A stretch of 64,000 nt of DNA, taken from an uncultured Aquimarina sp. (lineage in GTDB: Bacteria > Bacteroidota > Bacteroidia > Flavobacteriales > Flavobacteriaceae). The DNA lies in the NCBI GenBank assembly GCA_947498785.1, contig CANMLS010000003.1:124001-188000 (forward strand). Reading direction: 5' to 3'. The notes under the pieces are model-generated. The model did not search any database. It was not told where the DNA came from and saw nothing but the letters and a program-made list of their open reading frames with translations. The translations under genes and the position numbers were made by a program. Positions 1 through 8,945 of this stretch are shown here, one piece after another. Positions within the stretch are counted from its first letter, which is position 1; each line of letters starts with the position of its first letter.

Positions 1-449
1 GAAACAAAGGTAAAACCTTACTTTAATTACACAATAGAAGTAGTCATAAAATTTACATAGTTTTCGACAAAACACATATTTCGTCGACGAATTGTAGTTT
101 TCCCTTCGTTTTTAGTGTTTTTTTTAGTCATAAAAACAGATGTAATCATAAAATTTCTTAAAAAAAACCACCTTTTTGACTCAAAATAGAAAGAAAGAGC
201 CACAAAAATTGCAGCTCTTTCGATATATTTGGTCTCCGTATTAAAACAATTATTAATATTCATACCCCAAATAAAAACAATATTTCATTTTAATACTCAA
301 CCATACTAATAAACCTGATCAAATCTATAAGTATATAAATTAGTTTGATTTAAAACTTACATAACTAAGAGAAGTTCTTCGATAAAAGGTTATTTTTTTC
401 GATATAAGAACAGATATTATTAACAACAAAAGAAATTATCATTATAACA
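1..449. other. gene-free AT-rich stretch
   Basis: I see no convincing gene here. A small hairpin (arms GAAAGAGC at 193-200 and GCTCTTTC at 214-221) is followed on the minus strand by a T-rich run, so it could end a minus-strand transcript or be incidental. The short reading frames in this stretch have AT-rich, low-complexity translations with no recognisable domain. Confidence 0.5.
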
Positions 450-2471
450 ATGAAAAATCCATTATTAAGTTCATTTGATGCTGCTCCGTTTTCAGAAGTA
501 AAATCAGCACATTTTTTACCAGCGATCAAAAACGGTATTTCTATTGCAAAAAAAGAAGTTGATACCATAGTTTCTAATACCGAAAAGCCATCTTTTTCAA
601 ATACTATAGAAGCCCTTGATTATTGTGGAGAATTATTAGATAGAGTTACCAGCGTGTTTTTTAACTTAAATAGTGCTGAAACTAATGAAGAAATTCAAAA
701 AATAGCGCAAGAGGCATCTCCTCTGCTTTCTGAGTTTAGTAATGATATTGCTCTAAATCTTGATTTATTCAAAAAAATCGAAATTGTTTATCAACAAAAA
801 GATGCATTACAACTCACACCCGAACAATCAAGATTACTTGAAAAAAGGTATAAATCATTTTCTAGAAATGGAGCTAATCTTCCTGATGAAAAGAAAGAAA
901 AGCTTAGAGAGATTGATAAAGAGCTCTCAACAATGAGTTTAAAATTTGGTGAAAATGTGCTTGCAGAAACTAACAAATTTGAGATGCTACTCACTAATGA
1001 GTCTGATATAGCAGGTTTACCTGAAGGAGCTAAAGAAGCTGCTAAAGCAATGGCAGAAGCTAAAGGTAAAGATGGTTGGTTAGTAACTCTTGACTACCCT
1101 AGTTATATTCCTTTTATAACCTATGCTGATAATCGTGAATTACGAAAAAAATTAGCTCTCGCATTTGGCGCAAAAGGATTTCACAATGATGAACTTGATA
1201 ATCAAGAAATCGTTTTACAAATTGTTAAACTTAGACATCAACGCGCTCAACTTCTGGGATATTCTTCTCATGCAAAATATGTTCTCGAAGAAAGAATGGC
1301 TGAAACTCCTGATACCGTTTTTTCTTTTTTAAACGAAATTTTAGATAAAGCAAAACCTGCGGCAGAAAGAGAATTTAGTCAACTAGAATCTTTTGCTAAA
1401 GATCTTGACGGAATTGATCAACTACAAAAATGGGATGGTGCTTATTATTCTGAAAAATTGAAACAAAAGCTCTTTGATCTTGATGATGAAAAATTGAAAC
1501 CATATTTCAAACTAGAAAATGTAATTAATGGTGTCTTTACTATAGCATCCAAATTATTTGGTCTTCAATTTGAAGAGATCAATACGATAGACAAATATCA
1601 CGAAGAAGTTAAGACCTATAATGTAACCGATCTTGAAGGTAATTTTATTTCATTATTCTATGCTGATTTTCATCCAAGACCTGGAAAACGAAATGGAGCA
1701 TGGATGACTTCGTATAAATCCCAAATGCGAAAAAACAATAAAAACATAAGACCACATGTTTCTATTGTTTGTAATTTTACCAAACCTACACCTAGTAAAC
1801 CTTCATTATTGACATTTAATGAAGTTACTACTTTATTTCACGAGTTTGGTCATGCTTTACATGGTATGCTAGCCAATACGACATACCCAGGATTATCAGG
1901 TACTAGCGTTTATTGGGATTTTGTAGAACTACCAAGCCAAGTATTGGAAAATTGGTGCTACGAAAAGGAAGCTCTTGAAATATTCGCCAAGCACTATGAA
2001 ACAGGAGAGGTAATTCCTATGGAACTGATAGAAAAAATTAAAGAATCTGCTACTTTTATGGAAGGAATGACAACGCTAAGGCAATTGAGTTTTGGATTAT
2101 TAGACATGTCATGGCATGCACAGGATCCTAGTGCTATTAAAAATGTTAAAGAGCATGAGAAAAAGATTTTTGCAGAAACATCTTTATATCCTAATGTAGA
2201 ACAAAATTGTATGAGTACTGCTTTTTCTCATATTTTTCAAGGTGGTTATTCTTCTGGGTATTATTCCTATAAATGGGCTGAAGTATTAGATGCTGATGCT
2301 TTTGAATATTTTAAAGAAAATGGAATATTTAATACCGAAATTGCTGATAAGTTTAAAGAACACGTACTTTCAAAAGGTGGAACCGAAAATCCAATGACAT
2401 TGTATAAACGTTTTCGTGGTCAAGAACCTAAACCTGAAGCATTATTAAAACGTGCAGGGTTGATTAAATAA
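450..2471 (+). CDS. M3 family oligopeptidase / peptidyl-dipeptidase
   Basis: This 673-residue protein is a zinc metallopeptidase of the M3 family (oligopeptidase A / Dcp type), which degrades short peptides in the cytoplasm. The zinc site is visible as HEFGH at residues 464-468, with the third ligand Glu493 in a WDFVELPSQ segment. This is the usual spacing for M3 enzymes. A long helical N-terminal half precedes the catalytic domain, and there is no signal peptide, which argues for a cytosolic enzyme. The length of about 670-680 residues is normal. The ATG at 450 is the only sensible start because the MKNPLL head runs directly into conserved sequence. The gene stands alone and is followed by a repeat hairpin. 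Confidence 0.93.
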   Translation: MKNPLLSSFDAAPFSEVKSAHFLPAIKNGISIAKKEVDTIVSNTEKPSFSNTIEALDYCGELLDRVTSVFFNLNSAETNEEIQKIAQEASPLLSEFSNDIALNLDLFKKIEIVYQQKDALQLTPEQSRLLEKRYKSFSRNGANLPDEKKEKLREIDKELSTMSLKFGENVLAETNKFEMLLTNESDIAGLPEGAKEAAKAMAEAKGKDGWLVTLDYPSYIPFITYADNRELRKKLALAFGAKGFHNDELDNQEIVLQIVKLRHQRAQLLGYSSHAKYVLEERMAETPDTVFSFLNEILDKAKPAAEREFSQLESFAKDLDGIDQLQKWDGAYYSEKLKQKLFDLDDEKLKPYFKLENVINGVFTIASKLFGLQFEEINTIDKYHEEVKTYNVTDLEGNFISLFYADFHPRPGKRNGAWMTSYKSQMRKNNKNIRPHVSIVCNFTKPTPSKPSLLTFNEVTTLFHEFGHALHGMLANTTYPGLSGTSVYWDFVELPSQVLENWCYEKEALEIFAKHYETGEVIPMELIEKIKESATFMEGMTTLRQLSFGLLDMSWHAQDPSAIKNVKEHEKKIFAETSLYPNVEQNCMSTAFSHIFQGGYSSGYYSYKWAEVLDADAFEYFKENGIFNTEIADKFKEHVLSKGGTENPMTLYKRFRGQEPKPEALLKRAGLIK

Positions 2472-2480
2472 AATCTTACG

Positions 2481-2533
2481 TCATATCGAGCGTAATTGAA
2501 AAGTAAATTTTACCTCAACTACGCTCCTTATGA
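2481..2533. repeat. imperfect palindromic repeat (REP-like)
   Basis: Two 19-nt arms at 2481-2499 and 2515-2533 are inverted copies matching at 16 of 19 positions, separated by a 15-nt loop. The core GAGCGTA/TACGCTC with flanking TCATA/TATGA resembles an interspersed palindromic repeat that I remember from intergenic regions of flavobacterial genomes. It sits just after the M3 peptidase gene and may also serve as a transcript end. Confidence 0.55.
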
Positions 2534-2578
2534 CTCATTATATTATTTTTTTATCATTTGTTTGGTATAACTCTTTAC

Positions 2579-4331
2579 TCAGATCGATGTGTCTGAATTC
2601 TCTCCTCGAGAGGCTTCAGATATCTTTACATCATCAATAACGATATCTCCTTGCCAGCTATTACCAGTTAACCCATGAAACCTTAATTGTACTGTAACCC
2701 CTGTATATGCATCTAGACTAATTGTCGCTATATTCCAGTTACTTCCTTGTGATCCTGATTTACTAAAAATACTTATCCATATAGTTCCGTTATCTGTACT
2801 AGCCTCTACAGATAAACTTCCTACCGCATTACCTAGCATGTGATATTGAAAATTTAAAATAGCTGTTGACAATCCTGATAAATCAAAACAAGGAGAAATA
2901 AGTATTGCTCTCTTATTAGGAAATCCTGCTCCATTTCCTGAAGCTTACACATAAATATATGAAGAACCTTCTACCGCACTACTTGATCCATTACCATTAG
3001 AAAGAGTTCCATTAGAATCTATAGTCCAGTTTAAGTTATCTGAAATCGATTGTGACCAGACGTCAATAGTACCTTCAAACCCTTGCTGATATGGAAATGA
3101 TAGTAATACCAGATGTACATTCATTACCTCCACCTCCTCCTGTGGTGAATCCATTAGAAATTTCAATCAGGTATTCGAATGCTAATTTTGCAAATTTAGC
3201 AGCATGAGAGGCATTAGGAGTTGGAGATCTATTAAACGTATCTCTAGTCGTATGAATATTTGGATTACTTTGACTGAATGTTGCTTCAAAAGGAAAAGTT
3301 ACATCATATCCTTGTTGAATCCAGCTGTAATGATCAGAACAACCATAATTACACTGCGATGTCCCATAAGTCATTTTATGAGTTCCTGAAGCATTATAAT
3401 AATTCATTAACTGGATAAGAAAATCATTCAAGGTATCATCATTATATAAATCTGTAGAAACATATACATCATTGGTAGAGCCTTTATAATTAGTCATATC
3501 TAATTGCATATAACTTACTACATTCACATTGCGGCTTTTATAATCTTCTGCAATTTCTTTAGATCCCCTAAGCCCAACTTCTTCAGCTGCAAAAGCCATA
3601 AATTCTATAGTGCGTTTAGGTTTAAAATCCATTGTAAATAACACCCTGGCCGCTTCTGTTATCGTTGATATACCAGAAGCATTATCATCAGCTCCCAGAG
3701 CATTTGAATTATTATTATTTCTTGCTGTAGAATCAATATGCCCTCCAATGATGACAAATTCATCTGGCTCATCAGTTCCAGTTATCGTCATTATAACAGA
3801 CGGCATTGCTATACTATTGTGATTTACAATGCGCACAGAAACATCGCTTCTTCCTTGAGCAAGACCCTCCCATTTTGTTTTTAAATCCAAAACGGCCTGA
3901 CGAGCACTATTTGTTGTATGATACCGTGTACCATAACTCTCCAACTCCTGAATCTGATTAGCAATATTAATATTATTCACCAAATCAAGACTTTGTCTTA
4001 CCAAAGCATCTTGTGTAATAGAAAAATTGGCACTCCTCTTCTGAACTCCTCTTCTATTAATGTTTTGGATAGATTGAAGTGCTGCTTTTTCTGAGGTCTA
4101 ATAAATAAACTCAGGACCATGAACTAATATTTTGTGATGTAATTCTTCTGCAGCATTAGGACTAAGCATTACTACACTATATCCATTGGCAGAATTAATG
4201 ATCCTGATGCCCTCTAAATGTTTAATTTTGAGTCCTTGGGCATCTTTGGTTTGCATTGTAGCAAAAAACATATTATTTGCCTCTTGAGCAAAACTATGCA
4301 TCATAAAAAGGCATAGCAAAAGTGTTGAAAT
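2579..4331 (-). pseudogene. decayed secreted M28 aminopeptidase with MAM-like domain
   Basis: Read on the minus strand, this is one gene broken into pieces. A signal peptide (core LLCLFMMHSFAQ) begins near 4320 without any usable ATG in frame. An in-frame TAG lies at 4098-4100, after which the same frame continues through a complete M28 zinc-peptidase domain: GGHID, ADDNASG, AAEEVGLRGS and CSDHYSW carry the metal ligands. A frameshift near 3100 switches to the frame reading SFPYQQGFEG, followed by a MAM/jelly-roll domain that is interrupted by an in-frame TAA at 2945-2947. The end at 2579 lacks the C-terminal sorting domain expected of a type IX secretion substrate. Lost start, two stops, one frameshift and a truncated end make recent inactivation the simplest reading. 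Confidence 0.88.
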
Positions 4332-4479
4332 AATTTATTAAATTATTTCGTTATTATATGAGTTTGTGTTAAACTTATAACTTACACAAAATCAAACTTT
4401 AACAAAAAATGGTAATCCAAAAAATAATAACTGTATACATTTAAGCTTAAGTGAGTTTTTCATTATAAGTATAAATATC

Positions 4480-4497
4480 TTTCAATGTTTTTTGAAA
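4480..4497. promoter_or_regulatory. putative GbsR-type operator, site 1
   Basis: This is a dyad TTTCA-N8-TGAAA, which extends to CTTTCAA...TTGAAAG. It overlaps the -33 element of the regulator gene that follows. The same dyad with the same 8-nt spacing occurs at 5083-5100 upstream of the membrane-protein operon, which suggests autoregulation plus control of that operon. Confidence 0.6.
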
Positions 4498-4520
4498 GTT
4501 TAGAATTTTTTATATATTTG
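4491..4520 (+). promoter_or_regulatory. Bacteroidota-type promoter of the GbsR-like regulator
   Basis: TTTG at 4491-4494, an 18-nt spacer and TATATTTG at 4513-4520 match the Bacteroidota housekeeping promoter consensus. The ATG of the gene is only four bases downstream of the -7 box, so the transcript is predicted to be leaderless or nearly so. Confidence 0.7.
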
Positions 4521-4524
4521 TACT

Positions 4525-5028
4525 ATGAATTATGATGAAGCAAAAAACAAATTTATCTCTACTTGGGGATCTCTAGGATCTTTATGGGGAATTAATAAAG
4601 CCATGGCACAGATACATGCCTTATTATTAGTTTCACCAGAACCAATGTCCATGGAAGATATTATGGAAGAATTAAAGATCTCCAGAGGGAATACAAGCAT
4701 GAATTTACGTCAATTAATGGATTGGGGAATTGTTTTCAAAGAAAACAAAATGGGAGAACGAAAGGAGTATTTTACTTCTGAAAAGGATGTGCAGGAGCTA
4801 GCTAGACAAATTGCTAAAGAAAGAAGTAGAAGAGAATTAAAACCAACCATCAAAATCTTAAAAGATGTTTCGAATATTGATGAGGACGGCACCGCCAAAA
4901 CAAAAGAATTAATAAAACAAACCAAAGCATTGCATGAAATGGCAGATACTCTTGATATTATGATGAATAAGGTGGTCGGTCAAGATCATAATTGGATTAC
5001 AAAGGCGCTGGTTAAATTAATTAAATAA
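4525..5028 (+). CDS. GbsR/MarR family winged-helix transcriptional regulator
   Basis: A 167-residue DNA-binding regulator of the GbsR branch of the MarR superfamily. Residues about 28-85 form the winged helix, including an SMEDIMEELKISRGNTSMNLRQL segment (recognition helix) and a GERKEYFT wing. The C-terminal third is a long helical dimerisation region. In related proteins the ligand is often a membrane-active or osmotic compound; the ligand here is unknown. It is transcribed alone, with a terminator at 5049-5070, and a shared dyad marks both its own promoter and the operon downstream, so it probably represses that operon and itself. Confidence 0.85.
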   Translation: MNYDEAKNKFISTWGSLGSLWGINKAMAQIHALLLVSPEPMSMEDIMEELKISRGNTSMNLRQLMDWGIVFKENKMGERKEYFTSEKDVQELARQIAKERSRRELKPTIKILKDVSNIDEDGTAKTKELIKQTKALHEMADTLDIMMNKVVGQDHNWITKALVKLIK

Positions 5029-5048
5029 GAATAACAGTAATTTATAAG

Positions 5049-5070
5049 AAGGAGGAAAACTCCTTTTTAT
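5049..5070 (+). terminator. rho-independent terminator after the regulator
   Basis: AAGGAG-GAAAA-CTCCTT stem-loop followed by a T-rich run. It separates the regulator transcript from the downstream operon. Confidence 0.7.
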
Positions 5071-5082
5071 TTTCACATATAC

Positions 5083-5100
5083 TTTCAATTTTTTCTGAAA
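5083..5100. promoter_or_regulatory. putative GbsR-type operator, site 2
   Basis: TTTCA-N8-TGAAA, identical in arms and spacing to the site at 4480-4497, about 60 bases before the first membrane-protein gene. The flanking bases are also alike at the two sites. No clear -7 box can be assigned here. Confidence 0.55.
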
Positions 5101-5158
5101 TTTTAAAATTATTAAAACATGAATATCTGTATTGGTTTTTTTAATCACAATTAAAACT

Positions 5159-5509
5159 ATGAACCTAAACTTAATCGCATATAGTATTTATTTACTCATA
5201 ACTTTAATCATTATTATTAAAGTGGGTTCTATCTGTCATCGTAATGGAAATATTTTTATTTCTAATCTTATTCCCGATGATATAGAATATGGTATACGAA
5301 TCAATAATTTACTTTTAACGGGGTATTATCTATTAAATATTGGATACGCAGTAGTTACTTTATCCAATTGGTCAACTATACTCAATCTACCTCAAATGCT
5401 AGAAATTATATCATATCATACCGCCATCATTATTTGTGCATTGGCTTCATTACATTATTTCAATCTGTTTTGGATTACAAAATTTATTAAAACTAGTAAA
5501 AAACTATAA
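5159..5509 (+). CDS. small integral membrane protein, operon gene 1
   Basis: A hydrophobic protein of 116 residues with about three membrane segments (near residues 5-22, 50-70 and 83-105). I do not recognise a named family. It shares a layout with the next gene: a first membrane helix, an NG-x-x-F turn, an acidic DDI/EDI stretch and a GYYLLNIG / GFYLLNIG helix, so the two are probably diverged duplicates. The start is set at ATG 5159 rather than the TTG further upstream because the hydrophobic helix follows directly. As head of an operon with a methyltransferase and a reductase, it may act on or sense membrane lipids; that is inference. Confidence 0.72.
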   Translation: MNLNLIAYSIYLLITLIIIIKVGSICHRNGNIFISNLIPDDIEYGIRINNLLLTGYYLLNIGYAVVTLSNWSTILNLPQMLEIISYHTAIIICALASLHYFNLFWITKFIKTSKKL

Positions 5510-5520
5510 ATACAACACTT

Positions 5521-5934
5521 ATGGAAACTTCTAAAATTTTTATCGGATACATGATTTACTTACCAATCACAATTATACTAACTTACTTTGTCTCAAAAAC
5601 ACTATTTAAAAATGGAAAAACATTTATGATTGATATTTTTAAAGGCAAAGAAGATATTGCCTTGGCTACAAATCGATTATTTGAAGTCGGCTTTTATCTT
5701 TTGAACATTGGTTGGGCTTTACTAATTCTTAAAATTAACAGCTATCAATTTCAAGATACTTACCAAAATCTGGTCGAGGTTTTAAGTTCTAAAATAGGTG
5801 GTTTCTCTATTTATTTAGGAATTATGTTATTCCTAAACCTTCTCTTATTCTTCAGAGGAAGAAAAAAAGCAAATAAAAGAATGGCAATGTCATCTCAGAT
5901 ATCCAGATCACAAGGCCCAGAAGTTCGATTATAA
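5521..5934 (+). CDS. small integral membrane protein, operon gene 2
   Basis: A 137-residue membrane protein with about three hydrophobic segments (near residues 7-26, 54-72 and 94-112) and a basic cytoplasmic tail. The pattern KNGKTFM...EDIA...GFYLLNIGWALLIL mirrors the gene before it, 11 bases upstream, which suggests an ancient tandem duplication. No enzyme motif is visible. It may form a hetero-complex with its neighbour. Confidence 0.72.
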   Translation: METSKIFIGYMIYLPITIILTYFVSKTLFKNGKTFMIDIFKGKEDIALATNRLFEVGFYLLNIGWALLILKINSYQFQDTYQNLVEVLSSKIGGFSIYLGIMLFLNLLLFFRGRKKANKRMAMSSQISRSQGPEVRL

Positions 5935-5984
5935 ATAAGTTCAAATCAAGGAGTATTTTTTTCACTCTGTTAAATAGCAATGTT

Positions 5985-6866
5985 ATGAGTACACTTACCA
6001 TACTACATAAACTAAAACTTAAAAAATCTGCTACCAAAGAAAAAATAATCAGGTTTTATGATGAAGCGACCGAGGATTATGAATTCTGGAGTAAAGATTT
6101 TAATATGCATTTTGGGTATTATATCCCGTTTAAAACCAGTATTTTAAAAAGAGATACGATGCTCAATGAAATGAATGATCAGGTATTTGATCGTTTACAA
6201 GTTTCAAAACAAAACGCATTAATTGCTGATCTTGGATGTGGAATTGGGGGAGCTATGCGATATGGACTCAGAAAGTATCCTTTATTACACATTATTGGCA
6301 TAACTCTATCTCCTTTTCAGGTGAGCGAAGGAAATAAGAGATTGCAAAATACGAACGGATTGATTCTTGAAGAAAACTATATCCGTACATCTTTTAAAAC
6401 TAATAGCGTAAATGGTGCTTATGCTATAGAGAGCTTTTGTCACTGTGGTCATAGTGCAGAAGCTTTCAAAGAAGCATATCGAATATTAAAACCAGGTGCT
6501 AAACTCGTTATTGCAGATGCATTCTTAAAAAAAGATGAAGAAGACTTATGCGTCGGAAGCAACTATTGTTATGAACAACTTTGTAAAGGATGGAGTCTAG
6601 AAGGCTTAGGAAGTATGGATAAAATAAAGCTTACTTTAGAACAGATTGGTTTCAAGAATATAGTTATAGAAGATGTTTCTGCAAGAGTAGCTCCCTCTGT
6701 ACTTCATGTACCTTTTGCTATCACTGGCTTTATGTTAAAAAAACTTTTTAGAAAAGAATCATTAAAACCACAAAGCTGGAAAAACCTTAAAGGATCTCTA
6801 TTTGCATTACTCTCTGGCTTACATATGAGAAGTTTTGGGTATTACCTAATCACTGCAGAAAAATAA
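5985..6866 (+). CDS. class I SAM-dependent methyltransferase
   Basis: A 293-residue methyltransferase. Motif I is clear as DLGCGIGGA at residues 82-90, and motif II/III follows with YAIESFCHC and a GAKLVIADAF segment. The arrangement resembles small-molecule C- or O-methyltransferases of the UbiE/sterol-24-C type; the C-terminal 60 residues are hydrophobic and basic, as in enzymes that work at the membrane. The substrate cannot be read from sequence. It sits between two membrane proteins and a TIGR01777 reductase, 50 bases after the former and 13 before the latter, so it is surely co-transcribed with them. Confidence 0.85.
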   Translation: MSTLTILHKLKLKKSATKEKIIRFYDEATEDYEFWSKDFNMHFGYYIPFKTSILKRDTMLNEMNDQVFDRLQVSKQNALIADLGCGIGGAMRYGLRKYPLLHIIGITLSPFQVSEGNKRLQNTNGLILEENYIRTSFKTNSVNGAYAIESFCHCGHSAEAFKEAYRILKPGAKLVIADAFLKKDEEDLCVGSNYCYEQLCKGWSLEGLGSMDKIKLTLEQIGFKNIVIEDVSARVAPSVLHVPFAITGFMLKKLFRKESLKPQSWKNLKGSLFALLSGLHMRSFGYYLITAEK

Positions 6867-6879
6867 AATTAGAAAAGAA

Positions 6880-7788
6880 ATGAAAAAAATAATAATCGCA
6901 GCTGGAACAGGTTTCCTTGGAGAAGTACTGGTAAGGTATTTTAAATCAAAAGCAGAAACCATTGTAATTTTAACCCGTGGAAAAAGTAACACAGAAAGTA
7001 ATATTCAATTTATGCATTGGGATGCTAAAACTATTGGAGATTGGGTAATAACACTAGAAAATGCTGATGTTCTTATTAATATGACTGGTAAATCAGTAGA
7101 TTGTAGATACACTCAAAAAAATAAAGACCTCATTCTAAACTCGAGAGTAGCGTCAACCGCTATCTTAGGAGAAGCTGTCAATATGTGTAAAAACCCTCCT
7201 AAAACTTGGTTAAATTCGTCTACGGCTACCATCTATCGACATTCTTTGGATAAAGAAATGAATGAAACCGATGGAGAAATCGGTAATGGATTTTCTGTTG
7301 ATGTCGCTACATCATGGGAAAAAACTTTTTTTAATCAACAAACTCTTAAAACCAGAAAAATTGCACTACGAATCTCTATTGTTTTGGGTAAAAATGGAGG
7401 AGCTTTTCCTCCAATTTTAAAGTTAACAAAAATCGGATTAGGAGGAAAACAAGGCCCTGGAAATCAAAAACTAAGTTGGATACATGAAGTGGATTTTGCA
7501 AGAAGTATAGATTTTATAATCAATAATTCCCAAATCAAAGGTGTAATTAATATTGTAGCTCCCAAGCCATCAACTAACTTGGTCTTCATGAATACACTTA
7601 ATGAAATTGTAAAAAACCCTATCGCAATTCCAATTCCAAAACCAATACTAGAATTTGGTGCTAGAATTATCAGAACAGAAGCAGAACTCATACTCAAAAG
7701 TAGGAATGCAATTCCTTCAAAACTTACAGAGAGTGGTTTTCAGTTTTTATATCCAGATCTCGAACTCGCTTTAATTTCTCTTGCATAA
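6880..7788 (+). CDS. TIGR01777 family NAD(P)-binding epimerase/reductase
   Basis: An extended short-chain dehydrogenase/epimerase of the TIGR01777 (YfcH) group, 302 residues. A dinucleotide-binding loop GTGFLG lies near the N-terminus, followed by NMTGKSVDCRY, NSSTATIYRH and LRISIVLGKNGGAF, all typical. The C-terminal DUF1731 helix ends in SKLTESGFQFLYPDLELAL. The biochemical reaction of the family is not established. It is separated by only a few bases from the SRPBCC gene behind it; the TIGR01777/SRPBCC pairing is common in Bacteroidota and suggests a shared substrate. Confidence 0.88.
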   Translation: MKKIIIAAGTGFLGEVLVRYFKSKAETIVILTRGKSNTESNIQFMHWDAKTIGDWVITLENADVLINMTGKSVDCRYTQKNKDLILNSRVASTAILGEAVNMCKNPPKTWLNSSTATIYRHSLDKEMNETDGEIGNGFSVDVATSWEKTFFNQQTLKTRKIALRISIVLGKNGGAFPPILKLTKIGLGGKQGPGNQKLSWIHEVDFARSIDFIINNSQIKGVINIVAPKPSTNLVFMNTLNEIVKNPIAIPIPKPILEFGARIIRTEAELILKSRNAIPSKLTESGFQFLYPDLELALISLA

Positions 7789-7796
7789 TACTATTT

Positions 7797-8255
7797 ATGA
7801 CAACAATACACCTTACTACTAAAATAAATGCTCCTATTGAAAAAGTGTTTGACTTGGCAAGAAGTATTGATTTTCATGTAGAATCTGCGAGTAAAACAAA
7901 AGAAAAAGCAATTTCTAGAAGAATTTCTGGGTTAATCGAATTAAACGAAACGGTTACATGGAAAGGCAAACATTTTGGTTTCTATCTTAAACATCAAAGT
8001 TTAATCACAGCCTACAACTACCCCAATCACTTTACAGACCAAATGGTTAATGGGCATTTTAAAAGTTTTAGGCATCAGCATATTTTTAATACAACCTCAT
8101 CAGACACAGAGATGATTGACATAATAGAATATAAAATCCCTTTAGGTTTTCTGGGGAGAATCCTAAACAGTATTGCTATAAAAAATCATCTTACAAAATT
8201 CTTATTATCGCGTAATCGGTCAATAAAATTACACTTAGAATGTAAGGAAATCTAA
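7797..8255 (+). CDS. SRPBCC family ligand-binding protein
   Basis: A 152-residue START/SRPBCC-fold protein. Signs are the N-terminal strand IHLTTKINAPIEKVFDLARSIDFH, a central ETVTWKGKHFG strand pair and a C-terminal long helix. Such proteins bind hydrophobic molecules in a deep pocket; homologues next to TIGR01777 genes are often labelled cell-division inhibitors without evidence. It is the last gene of the operon that starts at 5159. Confidence 0.82.
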   Translation: MTTIHLTTKINAPIEKVFDLARSIDFHVESASKTKEKAISRRISGLIELNETVTWKGKHFGFYLKHQSLITAYNYPNHFTDQMVNGHFKSFRHQHIFNTTSSDTEMIDIIEYKIPLGFLGRILNSIAIKNHLTKFLLSRNRSIKLHLECKEI

Positions 8256-8353
8256 AAAAACAAGACCTAAGATGTTCACTTAGTATAGATTAAATAAACA
8301 TTCGTATAAAGCATTCTTTCGACAAAGCATTTATAAGATTCAACTTTTTATCC

Positions 8354-8361
8354 TATTTTTG
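8354..8361 (+). promoter_or_regulatory. -7 box of the sigma factor gene
   Basis: TATTTTTG matches TAnnTTTG and lies 24 bases before the ATG at 8386. A GTG at 8359 that would extend the frame lies inside this box, which supports the later start. No good -33 element is visible. Confidence 0.5.
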
Positions 8362-8385
8362 GTGATCATAACAATAGAAAATACC

Positions 8386-8940
8386 ATGTCAACAAACACC
8401 ATAGACCCCAATACATGGGTGGATAAGTACAGTGACTATCTGTTTAACTATACCATTGTAAGAGTTGATGATAAGGAAGTCGCGCAAGACTTAGTACAAG
8501 AAACTTTCTTTGCAGGGCTTAAATCCATGAAAAATTTTAAAGGAGAAGCTAGTGAACGTACTTGGTTGATTTCCATTCTGAAAAGAAAAATCATTGATCA
8601 TTACCGAAAAATTAATAGTAACAAAGGTAAAGCAGAAGTACGAATCAATTATAGCAATGATTCTGAAACTGAAGGTGACTGGTTAGAAGAAAGAGTTGCC
8701 GATCCTTTTGATGGTAATGCCGAAAGTGAAATAGAAAATGATGAATTGGGATTAGCAATACATAATTGTATGGAAAAATTGCCCGAAAAGCAATCTATTA
8801 TTTTCAAAATGAAAACAATACAAGGTTTCGATACAGAAGCTATTTGTAATGAATTTGATATTACTGCGTCTAATTTATGGGTAATCATTCATAGAGCTCG
8901 TACGGCAATGGCAGAATGTTTAGAAAAAAATTGGTTCTAA
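8386..8940 (+). CDS. ECF-type RNA polymerase sigma-70 factor
   Basis: A sigma factor of the extracytoplasmic function class, 184 residues. Region 2 is seen in DLVQETFFAGLKSMKNFKGEA and TWLISILKRKIIDHYR, region 4 in FKMKTIQGFDTEAICNEFDITASNLWVIIHRAR near the C-terminus. The start at ATG 8386 is chosen because the upstream GTG overlaps the promoter. Five bases downstream begins the first of two small Cys/His proteins that probably restrain it. The group of ECF factors next to gcvP is familiar from flavobacterial genomes, but its regulon is not known to me. Confidence 0.9.
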   Translation: MSTNTIDPNTWVDKYSDYLFNYTIVRVDDKEVAQDLVQETFFAGLKSMKNFKGEASERTWLISILKRKIIDHYRKINSNKGKAEVRINYSNDSETEGDWLEERVADPFDGNAESEIENDELGLAIHNCMEKLPEKQSIIFKMKTIQGFDTEAICNEFDITASNLWVIIHRARTAMAECLEKNWF

Positions 8941-8945
8941 TAAAA

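Noticed and set aside
27..263. Minus-strand reading frame of 78 codons at the left edge
   Set aside because: AT-driven composition, no domain, and a hairpin runs through it; more likely chance.
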